From assembly GCF_000208745.1 (NCBI RefSeq), contig NC_030853.1, forward strand, positions 5,824,797 through 5,888,796: DNA of 64,000 nt, given 5' to 3'. The DNA is from Theobroma cacao. Lineage: Eukaryota; Streptophyta; Magnoliopsida; Malvales; Malvaceae. The notes beneath the pieces are model-generated. The model was not told where the DNA came from, did no database searches, and saw nothing but the letters and a program-made list of their open reading frames with translations. Of the stretch, positions 32,651-44,408 are shown one piece after another. Position 1 is the first letter of the stretch, and every line of letters begins with the position of its first letter. Made by a program: the position numbers and the translations under genes.

Positions 32651-34377
32651 TGTTAGATCAAGAATCTTAAGATAAAGAAACCAAACGAGGGTGAATTGGT
32701 TTTCTAAAAAAATATTTGATCTTTCTTGAAAACAAAGGTAAAGATGAAAACTTTGAAAGCAAAACTTAAGAACCAAGGTGTGAAAGCTTAAAAGATGAAA
32801 AATAAAGCAAGTGGTGAGTATAAAGAATAAGAGGAAAACTCAGCCACAATTTTTATAAAGGTTTAACCCTTAAAGCCTACGTTCTTTCCCTTAATAGCGG
32901 AAGGAGTTTGAATCCATTATCAATTACCTTTTTCAACTAGGTTCAGGCATAACCTTTACAAGTAACTACCTTTTAAAGATGAAGCACAACCTTTCAACAA
33001 GTCACTGTCTTGTTAAGATCCAGTACAACCTTTACGACATTGGCTTTTAAGGATCAAGCCCAACCTATCTACCTTTTCAAGGAGGTATAACCTTTCTACC
33101 TTTTACTATGGAGGTATAACCTTACAAAAATGGATTACAAGCTTTAAAACCTCTCTAAAGGCTGATGAGTTGAGTTTAGTACAAGAGAATGTGGATGAAT
33201 CAAGGAATGTAAGCTTAGGAAATGATGCTTTGTTTTGAGAGTTTTGTTATAGGGAGAGAAAGAAATGAACTTTGAAACATTTTTGCTTTTTTCTATTTTT
33301 ATTGTGATTTTCTTACTCTTTTTTCTTTCTAGTTGCTCTTTTCTCTTAAAAATGTCCTTCACAAAGGCATTTATAGGTTTTTTTTTTAATTTTTGCCTAT
33401 TAGAGAAAAGTGTTGCTCAATTTTCAAAAGTCGAGGCAACTTGAATTGTGTCAATCAACCTTCAGGAATTGATTGATGGACATGTGAGAAGTCGATTCTT
33501 TTACAACCCGATACATTATTTTTTCTAAAAATCAATCTTTCTACTCTCAAGACATCGATTCCTCTCATTTCAATTTGAGTCTGATGTTTTTTGTTTGGTG
33601 AGAATTGATTAGTGAGTTTATGACTAGTCCATTCTTTTTGTCTTACTTCAAGTTAGGAGCATTCTATTTTGTGAGAATCGATCACTGCCTTCTCTATAAG
33701 TCAATTCTTTTTATTCGTTGAATGTCAAATTGTAATTTCAATTTTGATTTTTTTGTTTGATTCTTTTCCTATTCTCCATCTTTGCTTCTTCAACAAGTTT
33801 CTAATTTTTCTTCTTTATAGCTTTGAGAATCGAACATTGGATACTTGAGAGGTCAATTCTTATTTTTTAGCATCTTTCCATTTTGTTTCTACCTTCTCAA
33901 GAATTGACCTTCTTTAGACATTGATTCTTCCTCTCCCAATAGCTTTATGCTTCATCAAGAATCGATGTTTCCTTACTAAAAAGTCAATTATGGAGAAGAA
34001 ATATTGCTATCTGTTTTACAAAAAATTGGTGCTTCATCTATAAAAGTTGATTATAACTGTTGGAATTTGAGTTTTAAAGTGTTTAAAAGGATTTTTCTTT
34101 TTACAAATAACTTCAACACACTTTTAGGAATGTTTTTCAAGTTTAAAGTCATTTTCATTTTATTTGAAAGCATATTTAGATCATTCAATTTTGTCATTTC
34201 AAAAATAAGGTCAATTTTAAAGCTAACAATGCCCATTTTTTTTATATGACAAAATTATGAATTAAATTTGCTTGTGAAGAACTCGCCCTGAATTTATGCT
34301 TACCTTTCTAAAAATCATTTGAGGGAAATTTAAAGTATTCCAGCATTGAAATAAGAAGGCTTGGCAAATTTACTCCA
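32651..34377 (-). mobile_element. copia-E 3' LTR (putative)
   Basis: On the plus strand it reads TGTTAGATC ... TTACTCCA, i.e. TG...CA limits, and is followed by a reverse polypurine tract. It contains about ten scattered 'agaatcgatt/aagtcgattc' half-palindromes between 33420 and 33995 and pyrimidine-rich leader-like sequence. No coding domain. The partner 5' LTR was not located. Confidence 0.45.
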
Positions 34378-34400
34378 AAATTTCTCCCCTTCTTTATTAT
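34378..34400 (-). other. Polypurine tract of copia-E (putative)
   Basis: Minus strand ATAAAGAAGGGGAGAAATTT immediately precedes the putative LTR start, as expected for second-strand priming. Confidence 0.4.
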
Positions 34401-34779
34401 ATAAAAATAATTGGAAACCAATGTGTAATATCAATTTTAAAGCTCATGAAAACACAAGATGGTTACTAGCATAGGTAAACGAATAGTTTAAAATATTGAC
34501 ACAAGTAGAGAAATAAAGAAAGGACTTCATTGATCATTGTACTAGATACAATGAACACTACAAGGAAAAACAGAGTAGCATAGGCATTGAGTACAGAGGA
34601 AAAGTTAATTAGGTATGTAGATGTAATGCTTATGGTGATGACAGTGGTGTGGATTTTGGTAAGGGAGGTAAAAACGTTAGTTTTAGTGGCTTAGGAGGGG
34701 AGGTTCTGAACTTTGCATTTAATTATGCTTGGTCTTTGATAAGTTGCAACTATTTTTCTGATAGTTTTGCCATGCCCTT

Positions 34780-36048
34780 TTAAAGCTTTATGATTTCATC
34801 ATTTATTTTGTTAAGAGTATAGCTGAAAAAATGGAACATATTCTTAAAGTTGTAAATATAGTTAGTCACTACGTCCTCAAGCTTTTCATTGACCTTAGCA
34901 AGTTTCGTTAGAGAAGATTGCTCTTGATTGTGTAATCGAGTACATAAGTCTTGATATGAAACAATTTCCATGTAAAGTCTTAAGACATATGGTGGAGGTG
35001 AAGCATCTGCTACTTGAGAATCACTTGATGGTTGTCGAGGCATGTTTGTGGTGGAAGAAAGCTATGTTGTAGCTTGTTGAGTGAAGGCATTTGGCACTTG
35101 CTTTGGTGCTGCTTATTCTTGAGCTATACCTCCCTTTTGTGCACCGTTCTTTATGCATTAATTACTAACAACATCATACTTAATTTGCATTCTTTTAATG
35201 AATGCCTTGTCTAGATATTTCAATTTGTCTTGTATCACACCCTTGTTAAGTGATATATCAATCTTCCAAATATCAAACATTTCAGAGATGGCCATTTCAT
35301 ACACCAAATTGTTTCTTCTTCCCTTAGTCAAAATCTTCATGTCTTGACATATAAACTAAGCAAGATCGATGAGGGTGACTCTCTTAATATGGTGTATAAA
35401 CCACATGTCTTCAACTGTAACTAATGTGTGCCTGGGTCTAAGAGGTTTAAGAGTGTTAATAACAATCATGTGCAGAATTTTGTCAATTACACTAAACTTG
35501 GAAGAATTGTTTGGAAATTTTAAGGTAGTGATGGGACCAATCATGAATTCACCACTTAATTTTTCTTTAGATATCTCATCCTCTTCAGTTATACGAGTGA
35601 GTACATTCTTGCTTATCGGCTTTAGTTTTAGCATTCTCTGCAACAAAATGAGTGTGACAACTAACTACCTCCCAACAATAGAAGTGAGGAAAAACCTATC
35701 ATGATTCACTCTGTCATAATCATCATCCTTTCTATAAATTATGGTTGCATTCGAGTAAAACACTCGTACCAGTTTCTCATATAGAGGCCTTCTCAAGCTC
35801 AAGAACTCATACCAGCGTAGCCTTCTTAGATTCTCAATGTATGGGAAATTAAACTCATTTTCAAACCATATGAGGTCGATGATTCTTTAATTAATCACTT
35901 TCTTCTTAGAGTAGACTTTATCATAAGTTTTCTTATGTGCCTTGGTTGGAAAATTTACATCAAAAGGATTTGGTAGCTTAGTATTTTTAACTTTCAAAAT
36001 AGTAGCTGGTGCTTTCCCTTTTTCTTCTCTTAAGCTTTTGGAAACCAT
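34780..36048 (-). pseudogene. copia-E extra ORF, envelope-like/plant-transposon-like
   Basis: From ATG at 36046-36048 the frame gives MVSKSLREEKGKAPATIL, then KAHKKTYDKVYSKKKVIN, a stop, ENLRRLRWYEFLSLRRPLYEKLVRVFYSNATI, then SKFSVIDKILHMIVINTLKPLRPRHT and EDMWFIHHI. It ends in a heptad-rich C-terminal part (34780-35043). The 'GW..F......YE.LVR.FY.N' and 'L-H.I....L.PR...' pattern is that of the 'putative plant transposon protein' / envelope-like family found in SIRE-type copia elements. Two internal stops and a shift make it inactive. Copia-F carries an equivalent ORF. Confidence 0.55.
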
Positions 36049-37030
36049 GGACTAACTGTTGAGTACAAAGAGTGGACTTTGAAGGCTTTTTGAGAATGGA
36101 GAATTGAGGGTTTGGAGATCAGAGGGCTGATGCTTTTGTTGAATTGACTTTTCTTCCTTCAAGAAAATGGTTTTTTGGAAATTGAAGTGAGAGAATGAGT
36201 GAAAATTTGATTTATGAGTGCAAAGATGAAAGGTTTTGTTGAGAAAGGTTAAAAGTTTTTAATGCTCAATAATTTTTCTGAAATATTCCTAGCATTTGGA
36301 AGAGAAATTTTGTGAAAAGTTGAAGAGCTGATGTGATTTGAAGAGTGGGAGTCATGTTTAAGTTTGAAAATCAAGTCATTTTTCCTTTCAAAACTTTGGA
36401 ATCGACTTCTATTCTCCTAAGGTTGGTTCCTATGCTTTAATCTTTTTTTAAAGTTCTCGTGATTCTTTAAAAATAGACGTTGAGAAAAGAAATGGTCGAT
36501 TTCTTAGTGTTAAAAAAGACTTTTAAGATTATTTTGTATTTTGAAATGTCAATTCTTATTTGATGAAAGATCCATTCTTAAACGATAGAAGAGCATGCTT
36601 GACTATTGTTTTATACTGAAATTGATTCTATGGGGTTAAGAAATCAATACTTGTACTCAAGCAGTTTTGAAAATTTGAAGCTTTTATTCTAAAGCAAATT
36701 TGAAAGGCTTTTTGAGAGAAATAGTTGATTCAACAATTAACTTCATTTGGCTTGGATGATGTTTATGCATGAAATGATATGCAAATGCAATAATAAAGCA
36801 ACACAATTTCATCACATCAATCAACATGTCATAACATCAATCAATGAAATATATTGACAAAGCGTTTATGTTGCATTTAGTTGTAAGACAAAACATGGAG
36901 TAATTCATAGATCTATGGAATTTGAAAATAAATGATTTACCTCCTTAAACTTTATCAAGCTTTGATGATGTGCTCATGAAAGTCTTTGTCAATTGATCAC
37001 AATTTCAACATTTATGTTTAGAGAGCAATC
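36049..37030 (-). mobile_element. copia-E spacer between gag and the extra ORF
   Basis: Non-coding AT-rich DNA with a few 'gtcgattc' motifs. In a complete element pol would be expected between gag and this extra ORF, but no protease, integrase, RT or RNase H motif is visible. Confidence 0.4.
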
Positions 37031-37035
37031 ACTCT

Positions 37036-37729
37036 TCAAGATCTTGTTCTTCCTTGCTTTAGCTTGTGTACAAGAATCATTTTCAATTGATTTTTAACGT
37101 CCAATTTTCTTTGGATCCTTTTTGTTCGTCTTAAACATGCAAGATTCCTTTTTTGGAATCCACATTTATTCCTATAAAGAGTATATTTCTGAAGCATATA
37201 TGCAGAACAACATAGCAAATTATGTACACAAAATAAATAGAAATTTGTTTAGTTTTCAACTTCATCTTTGCAGCCCATTCAATCATTTTTCTTTTTAAGA
37301 ATATCAACAGAATTTTTAAATTTTTCATTTTCTTTTCCAACATATCAAGGCTCTTTTGAAAAGATTCAAAATCTATTTTTAGCCTCTTATTTTCATTTTC
37401 CAAATCAATTTTTTCATTTTTCAAAAATTCATTTTTGACACTAAGGTTTGAAATCTTTTCTTTATTTTTCAAATTCATTTTCTCAAACTCATAAGTTAAT
37501 TCTTCAAATGCATGTTCCAATTCTTTCAGTGAATATGAAAATGGTTCACAAGTTGAGGTATTTACTTTCCATTCACTAGTTTCCTTGTCACTTGTTGTGT
37601 ATTAACTTACACAATCTTTTTCTTCTAACTCTCTTTCTTCTCCACAGAACTCTTCTAGTTTCTTCCATATTTCCTTAGCATTATCACATAGAGAAATTTT
37701 GTGGTATTTTTTTCTCTAAGTGAAGAAAA
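37036..37729 (-). pseudogene. copia-E gag relic, left piece
   Basis: Reverse-strand translation gives YHKISLCDNAKEIWKKLEEFCGEE (37640-37715), matching copia gag 'N-VSMC--AKEIWDKL'. A coiled-coil Glu/Lys/Asn-rich stretch follows (EHAFEELTYEFEKMNLKNK, 37131-37520), then KKDPKKIW. It continues the gag start at 50366-50700; copia-F was inserted between them. The region normally holding the CCHC knuckle is absent here, so an internal deletion is likely. Confidence 0.7.
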
Positions 37730-37734
37730 GAAAG

Positions 37735-38833
37735 TGTTGGTGCCATTAGTTTTTGACGATAATAAAACATTCTCATTCATTTGTGTCTAATGCCTTTAAT
37801 TGAGTGTGCAGGAAAATTAATGTATGAAATTAATAAATCAATCTTTCAAAATGTATATCAAAAGAAAAAGGGAGATAAAAATAATAAGATATGGCTGCTT
37901 AACAAAAAGGAAGCTCATTAGTTCAATAAGAATGTTGGTTAGGCAAGATTCAAATTGGAGAAATGATGGGCTGAAGAATTTTGAAACCGAACCAACTTAG
38001 TTGACCAAGAAATGAACCAGTCGACTAAATGCTTACTGCCAGAACTGCCAGAGACAGGGAGCAGAAAACAGAGACGACTTAGTCAACTAAGATATCGGCT
38101 AGTCGACTAAGAGTATTTTGCCTACAAGTTTGAAATCTGCAGTAAAAGATAGAGTAACGGCTAGAACCAACTCCAAACTGTCTCCAACGACTAGAAAACT
38201 ATCAAACCGCCATCAGAGATGTTTTTTCAAGTATAAAAGAGTCCTCCAACAATTAGAAACAATCTTTTTGGAAGAGAAAAAGAGATTTGAGTCATATAAG
38301 AGCTAAAAAAACTAAAAAATCTCTCTTATACCTTGTTGCACCTAAACGCCTATTCTTTGTACTTGTATTCTGCACTTAACCTTGTACCATTCATATCAAC
38401 TTGTGATCATAGGTACTTTCTTTTACATTTTTCAGTGAATTCTTAGAGTGAGGGAGTCACTCTAAGTGGTTATTTTCAAACTAGGTTTGCTTGAAGATGT
38501 TAAGGTTCTAACTTAGCCTTGAAAAGTTAGTTGTTAGGTTTTAGTTTAGCCCGTGAAAAACTAGTGTAAAAGGTTTTGGCTGAGCCTGCTAAAAGCCATT
38601 GTAAAGCTTGGTGAAAGCTTGTGAATTTCATCGAATCTTAGTGGATTTGTTGGGAAAATCCTTGGTTGGATAATCAAGGTAGTGGATGTAGGTCTTAGAC
38701 CGAACCACTCTAAATTGTTGTGCATTGTCTACTCTGTTTTTTATTTTCTTTGTGCTGGAAATTAGTTTCTCATCTTGTCAAGAGCCGATTTGTGCTATTG
38801 ACCCCCCTCTAGCACATATTATTGGGACCAACA
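37735..38833 (+). repeat. copia-F 5' LTR
   Basis: TGTTGG...CCAACA, with 6-bp perfect terminal inverted repeats. It contains AGTCGACT palindromes (38101-38108 and diverged copies from about 38010). A CCCCCCTCTAGCACATATTATTG block lies just before the end. Aligned end to end by eye with 49256-50360. Confidence 0.93.
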
Positions 38834-38835
38834 AG

Positions 38836-38848
38836 TGGTATTAGAGCT
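38836..38848 (+). other. Primer-binding site (tRNA-iMet), copia-F
   Basis: TGGTATTAGAGCT two bases after the 5' LTR end, matching the plant initiator-tRNA-Met primer-site consensus with one internal change. Confidence 0.85.
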
Positions 38849-38891
38849 AGTTCCCTGTTATTAAGGTCTAACACCATTTGGGAGGATCCAA

Positions 38892-40509
38892 ATGGCTCAA
38901 CTAAAATCAGTAGTGGCTAAGGGACAATCAACAAACAAACCACCTCTATTTGATGGCTCTAATTACCCTTATTGGAGCACTAGGAAGTCAATCTATATTA
39001 AAGCTATAGACTATGAAATGTGGGACATCATAACTGATGGACCCTTTATGCCCTCAATCGTGAATGTGGTGACAAATGAGTTGATGCCAAAGCCAAGGTC
39101 TGAATGGACTGAGGCTGAAACTAAGAAAGTTCAAATAAATTTTAAGGCCATCAACACATTTCATTGTGCCTTGAACCCCACTGAATTTAACAAAGTCTCA
39201 AGCTGTACAATAGCTAAACAAGTGTGAGAGAAACTTAGAATAATCCATGGAAGGACTTATCAAGTAAAGGAGTCCAAAATTGCCTTTTTAACACATCACT
39301 ATGAAATGTTCAAAATGGAGCCTAGTGAAGACATCACCAGTATGTTAGATAGGTTTACAAACATCACAAATAAATTGAGTCAACTAGGCAAGCCTATCCT
39401 TGAACATGAATTAGTAAAAAGACTGCTTAAGAGTCTACCAAAAAATTGAAAGCCTAAAATGACTACAACCCGAGAGACAAAAGATCTAAATGTTATCATC
39501 TTAGATGAGATTTGTGCCTCTTTCCAAACTCATAAGCTGGAGCTTAAAGAGGAAGAAGAAGAAGATAAGAGGGAAGTAAAGGAAAAGAAAAAGAGCATTG
39601 CACTTAAAGCCAACATCCTTGGAGAAGAGCTGGAAGAATTATCATGTGATGATGATGAAGAGTTAGCTTTAGTTGCACGAAAATTCAGAAAGCTTATGGG
39701 AAGAAGAAACCAAAGATTGGCCAGAAGAGGGTTTAGAAAAGATCAAGGTGCTTCATGGAAATTCAAAAACAAAAATGACTCCATCAAAAAGGAGGAGTTG
39801 ATCTGCTACGAATGCAAGTAACCTAGCCACTTCAAGTTCGAATGTCCATTACTGAAAGATGAGACTTAAAAGAAAAATAAGAAATCCAAGAAAGCAATAG
39901 TGGTTGTTGCATGGTCGGACAGTGACACATCAAGCTCTGAAGCTAAAGATGAAAAATCTGAGGAAAGAGCAAACCTTTGCTTGATGGCACAAGATGACGA
40001 AATAGAGGTATCCTCATCCCCTTGTGACATTTCTATTGATGATGTACAAGATAAGTATGACTGCCTTTATGATGAATTTGAAAAACTCTTTTCAAAATAT
40101 AAGAATTTAAAGAAAAAGACTACATCTCTTGAAAATGATCTGGAAAAGATAAATGAAGAATTCAATTCTGTTTTTGAGCAAAGAAATTTCTTTCAAGTTG
40201 AGTTAGAACACTCAAAAATAGATTTTGAAGTTTTAAAGCTAGAGTAGGAAAATAAATCAGAAGCTTTACAAAAAAGGTTTGCTGAAAACACAGCTCTCAA
40301 ATCTTAAAAAAAAATGCATACCACAAGAAGAATTCTGCTTATGCATCATCTAAATGTTATTGTTGTGGAAAACATGGACATATGTTCTATGACTACTTTA
40401 AGAGAAGTAACCAGAAGAAGTTAGAAAAATTTGGGTCCCTAAAGGATCCTATATTGCAACTAACTCTCAAGGACCTATCAAAGTATGGGTACCTATAAAG
40501 AAAAACTGA
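38892..40509 (+). pseudogene. copia-F gag
   Basis: Capsid/nucleocapsid precursor. The ATG at 38892 gives MAQLKSVVAKGQSTNKPPLFDGSNYPYWS, then DYEMWDIITDGPF and AINTFHCALNPTEFNKVS (gag N-domain). KESKIAFLTHHYEMFKM and LLKSLPKN follow (UBN2-type region), then a Glu-rich stretch and the CCHC knuckle CYEC--PSHFKFEC (about 39805-39845). Next are VVAWSDSD, a coiled coil (40040-40240) and a second knuckle CYCCGKHGHMFYDY whose last Cys is Tyr. Stops replace Trp at about 39225 and 39448 and lie inside the first knuckle (39819). It cannot make full Gag. Confidence 0.88.
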
Positions 40510-40519
40510 AACTTTGTTT

Positions 40520-41087
40520 TGTAGGTTGAGCTGCACTTAAAGGAGACATGTTCAAGAGCTCAACTCAAGAAGAAGCAGCCTTGGTACATGGACAATGGCT
40601 GCTTACGACATATGACTAGAGATGAAATGTTATTTGCTCAGCTGGATAAAAGAAAGTGAGGCATAGTATCCTTTGGTGATGATTCAAAAGGTAGAATTCA
40701 TGGAATATGTACGGTTGGTAAGAACTCCAAAACTCAAATTAGTCATGTGTTGTTAGTTAAGGGCTTAAAGCATAATTTATTGAGTATTAGTCAATTATGC
40801 GACAAAGGATTTAAAGTATGTTTTAATTCAAATAAGTGTGAAGTAATAAACATAGGTACAAACAATGTGTCATTCATAGGAAAGAGATTGAAGAATATGT
40901 ACGTTGTCTTTCTTGAGGATCTTGAAATAAATAGTGAAATATGCCTTATTGCAAATGTTGAAAATGACAACTGGTTATGGCATAGGAGATTAGGACATGT
41001 AAGCTTGCATACTATGTCAAAATTGATTAGAAAGAACTTAGTTGTTGGGCTACCGGAGTTAAAATTTAAAAATGAGAAAATATGTGA
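40520..41087 (+). pseudogene. copia-F protease and GAG-pre-integrase, 5' piece
   Basis: Protease region WYMDNGCLRHMTRD (about 40582) corresponds to the family WYLDSGCSRHMTGD with the catalytic D-S-G changed to D-N-G. Downstream are SFGDDSKGRIHGICTVG and HVLLVKGLKHNLLSISQLCDKG. The integrase zinc-finger segment LWHRRLGHVSLHTMSKL...EKICD is then interrupted by the SL copy right after ICD. One stop lies at about 40659. Confidence 0.85.
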
Positions 41088-42224
41088 TGTGAGACCTCGA
41101 CCTCTATAGGCTCGTAACTAGGCATAGACGCAATAACACGGGCTAGGGGTAGTTTCATCATTTTCTTACTAAGCCCCTAAAAGTAAGTTTTTAAACAATA
41201 TTATGGCCTAAGTAGGCCTAAGGCATAAATGAATGATGAAAATGGGTAAAATGACGAAGGAAATAAAAATGATGATGAATTCCACGGTAAGGGCAAAATA
41301 GTTTTTTTTTCATCTCGGGTTAAAATTTTTTAAGTTTTTGTGAACCCGAGCATTTTAGATCATTATGGACTCTGTTTCAGTGTCAAACGAGTAAAAAGAT
41401 TGCATAAAGGATTGGAGGAGAATAAGCTAACTTGTTGAGGGCATTTTCATAATTTAAGTGGACTTGGATAAGCATGAGCTATAAATATCATTTTTCTTCC
41501 AGCAGTTTTTTCTCACATTTTCCAGCAGCTTCTTCTTCTTCTTCCTTCTTCCCTCTCACGTTTCTTCATGCTCCATGGGAGTTCTCTTCAGGCTTCCATA
41601 ACTCTCTCAAGCTAGCTCCACCTTTCATGCTTTTGTATTCACTTTCATAGAACTTTTGTGCTCTTTCACCCTCTCACTTTAAAAACCCTCTAAAGTCTTA
41701 AACTAATACTTTCTCTCACTAACTAGGGTTTTAGAGAGAGAAAGAGGGAGCTTCTACACTAGCTTGAAAATTATTAGAAAGAATTTCAATTTACAAAGCT
41801 ACCAAGGTGAGTAGCAAATTAGAGTTGATTTTTCATGTTGAGAATGGCAATTTGGATGCTAGTTAGGAGATAGCCTTTAGAATTTATAGTTGTATGAATT
41901 GAGATAATTGTGATGCTAATATGATGATAGGTTCTAACGAAGCCCCACTGCCCCATTTGGACCAATAGAGGAAGTTGGAGTTAAGTAAGGATTTAACAAA
42001 TACCGGTGAGTGAACTTGCATTTGAAAATTTGTTTTGGGAATATGAATGTGTTTGCACAAAACATTTGAATGATTTTATCTAATTTTTCTTTAAAAATTT
42101 ACCTAGGGAACAAGCAATTGGTGAATGTTTTTATCTTATGAAAATGTGCCATATAAATGGTTCATGTGTTATAGTAATATTTTGATATGTATAATATGCA
42201 TTGGATGTTCCTTTTGTGTGATGA

Positions 42225-42310
42225 TGATGACCCAGCCATGTGCGTGTAAAAGTAGACATGAGCTGATGATGACCCAGCTATGTGCGAGTGGGGAGTGCAC
42301 ATGAGCTGAT
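42225..42310. repeat. SL minisatellite (copy 5)
   Basis: Two units of 'gatgatgacccagc(c/t)atgtgcg-gt...gacatgagct', the shortest array of the family in this window. Confidence 0.8.
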
Positions 42311-42509
42311 GATGGTGGGATGGTATGTATGATGTATATTTTATATATAAAAATGTGTGTTATAGAAAGTGCATGAGTATAATATATGGTTGTAATGCAT
42401 ATGAATCTTGCATGTTAAACCTTGGAAATTTTTAAACAAGTTAAAGTTGATTTTGTCCTTGCAGCTAAATGGCTTTTTCTTGAGAGAATAAAAAATTGAT
42501 GTTGGTGTC

Positions 42510-42855
42510 TTGTTTCTCACTGCAACAAGAATGAATCTCACTGCAGCGAAAAAATCTCGGGTTTGGAGGGTTGCATTGGCTGGATTCTCGCTGTAGCGAG
42601 AAAGTTGTCGAGGCTTTTCGCTACAGAGAGAAACTTTATGTTTTGTTGCTTAAATTTCGCTACAGCGAGAAGCTTTTTGTCTTGCTTATTATCTTGTTCG
42701 GTTTCTGCCCTATTTCCCACTTCTCTGGTACCATAGTTGAGCAATGACTTCCAACATTAAGGAATTAAATAATTAAGTTTGAAATGAGGAGATTTGGTGA
42801 GAAACCCTTGGTCAGTTGATAATTTGAGCCAAAATTCGCTGCAGCGAGAACCCGT
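42510..42855. repeat. SL palindrome array (copy 5)
   Basis: About seven half- or full matches to TTCTCGCTGCAGCGAGAA, including 'attctcgctgtagcgagaaa' and 'ttcgctgcagcgagaac'. Confidence 0.8.
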
Positions 42856-43489
42856 CATTTACTTGACTTGATTTGCTTGAATGTCTTTAAAGTTTTCACT
42901 CTTCAAATCCTTTGTTGAGCATGAACTCTTTATCATCAAGTGATTTACTCATTGGGGGTTTAAATGAGGGGTTTTAATAAGAACCAAACTAAAATTGCAT
43001 TATTTAAAGATAAATGCATCATGATTTCGTTAAAATCTTCCTTATTGTATGCTTGTTCCCTTCCTTGTTCACTCACTGGGTTTATACTCACTGTTTTCAA
43101 CTTCATGTTTTCAGATCAAGAGGTAGCCAGTAATTAGGTCGAGGTGTTCTTGTGGATTCGTTTCCTTGGTAGGTATCTTGGCATTTTCGTAGCTGAACCT
43201 TCATCTTCGTCACTTCACTGGAAGCCCAGAGTCATTTTTGTTGTAAATACGTATATGGGATGTAAAGTACTAAGATATATGTTTTAGACAATTTATGTAT
43301 ATTTGATTGGTATGTCACTATGAGTTGGCAATGCTTAGTATTATTTTGATTCAAAGTTATGAAATGTGACTTAGCAACTTTGATGGAATGATAAACAGGT
43401 CATATTAATAGGCTTGCTTAGGCTTAGTGGACTACGGCCATTGGGCCCATGCGCCGGTCATGGCCCGGAATTTGGGTCGTGACATGTGA

Positions 43490-44408
43490 TGCTTGCTAAC
43501 TAGGAAAACAAGTTAGAACATCTTTCAAAACTAAAAAGATTGTGTCAACATCTAGACCTCTTGAATTGCTGCATATTGATCTATTTGGTCTAATAAGCAC
43601 AACTAGTTTAAGAGGAAAATCTTATGGCTTTGTAATAGTTGATGACTATTGTAGATATACTTAGGTTTATTTTCTTGCTCACAAGAATGATGCTATAACA
43701 GTTTTTATAAGTCATTGTAGGAAAGTAAAGAATGAAAAAGGCTTAGCCATAGCTAGCATAAGGAGTGATCATGGAGGAGAAATTGAAAATGATGAATTTG
43801 AGAAATTTTGCAATGAAAAGTGATTAGATCACAATTTCTCAGCACTTAGAACACCCCAACAAAATGGAGTAGTAGAGAGGAAAAACCGAACCTTAAAAGA
43901 AATGGCTAGGACTATGTTATGTGAGAATAAGCTACCAAAATATTTTTGGGCTGAGGTTGTGAACACAACAACTTATATACTTAATAGAATCTCAATAAGA
44001 CCCATGATATCTAAAACACCATATGAACTTTACAAGGGTAGGAAACCAAACATTTCTCACTTCAGGAGTTTTGGCTGTAAATGTTTTGTATTGAACAATG
44101 GAAAACAGCCCCTAGGAAAGTTTGATGCAAAAAGTGATGAGGTAATATTTTTAGGATATGCATTAAACTCTAAGGCTTATAGAGTTTTTAACAAAAGGAC
44201 TCTAAATGTTGAAGAATCAATCCATGTAGTTTTTGATGAGTCAAATGATTTACAAAAGGAAAGTCATGTTGATGATGATGATGTAGAAATCCTAGAAAAA
44301 CAAATGGAAGAAATGAGCCTAGAAAACAATAAGAATAATGAAGAAAGCTCATCTAAAAGAGAAAATGAAACTTTACCTCTAGAAGATTTGCAACGAATAG
44401 AAAATTAG
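43490..44408 (+). pseudogene. copia-F integrase
   Basis: The zinc-finger end (AC-LGKQVRTSFK) is followed by the catalytic core: LLHIDLFGL (first Asp, about 43570), IVDDYCRYT, IRSDHGGEIENDEFEKFC (second Asp, about 43763), LRTPQQNGVVERKNRTLKEMAR (Glu, about 43870), then ARTMLCENKLPKYFWAEVVNTTTYILNR and RKPNISHFRSFGCKCFVLN. Stops occur where Trp (about 43661) and another residue are expected. The acidic linker DDDDVEILEKQMEEMSLEN leads towards RT. Confidence 0.9.

Larger units (their letters stand above)
41088..43484 (+). mobile_element. SL solo LTR, copy 5 (inside copia-F integrase)
   Basis: TGTGAGACCTCGACC to GGGTCGTGACA with exact duplication TGTGA (41083-41087 and 43485-43489). Excision rejoins the copia-F zinc finger as ICD-AC. 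It has TATAAATA at 41480-41487, GTGAGT at 41817-41822, a minisatellite (about 42225-42310) and a palindrome array (42510-42855). This copy is the cleanest reference for the family: 2397 bp with TG...CA ends. Confidence 0.95.

Noticed and set aside
41088..43484. SL elements as TIR DNA transposons (TGTGAGACC / GGTCGTGACA look inverted)
   Set aside because: Inverted similarity is limited to the last ten bases; TG...CA ends, 5-bp duplications, TATA box and size fit LTRs better.
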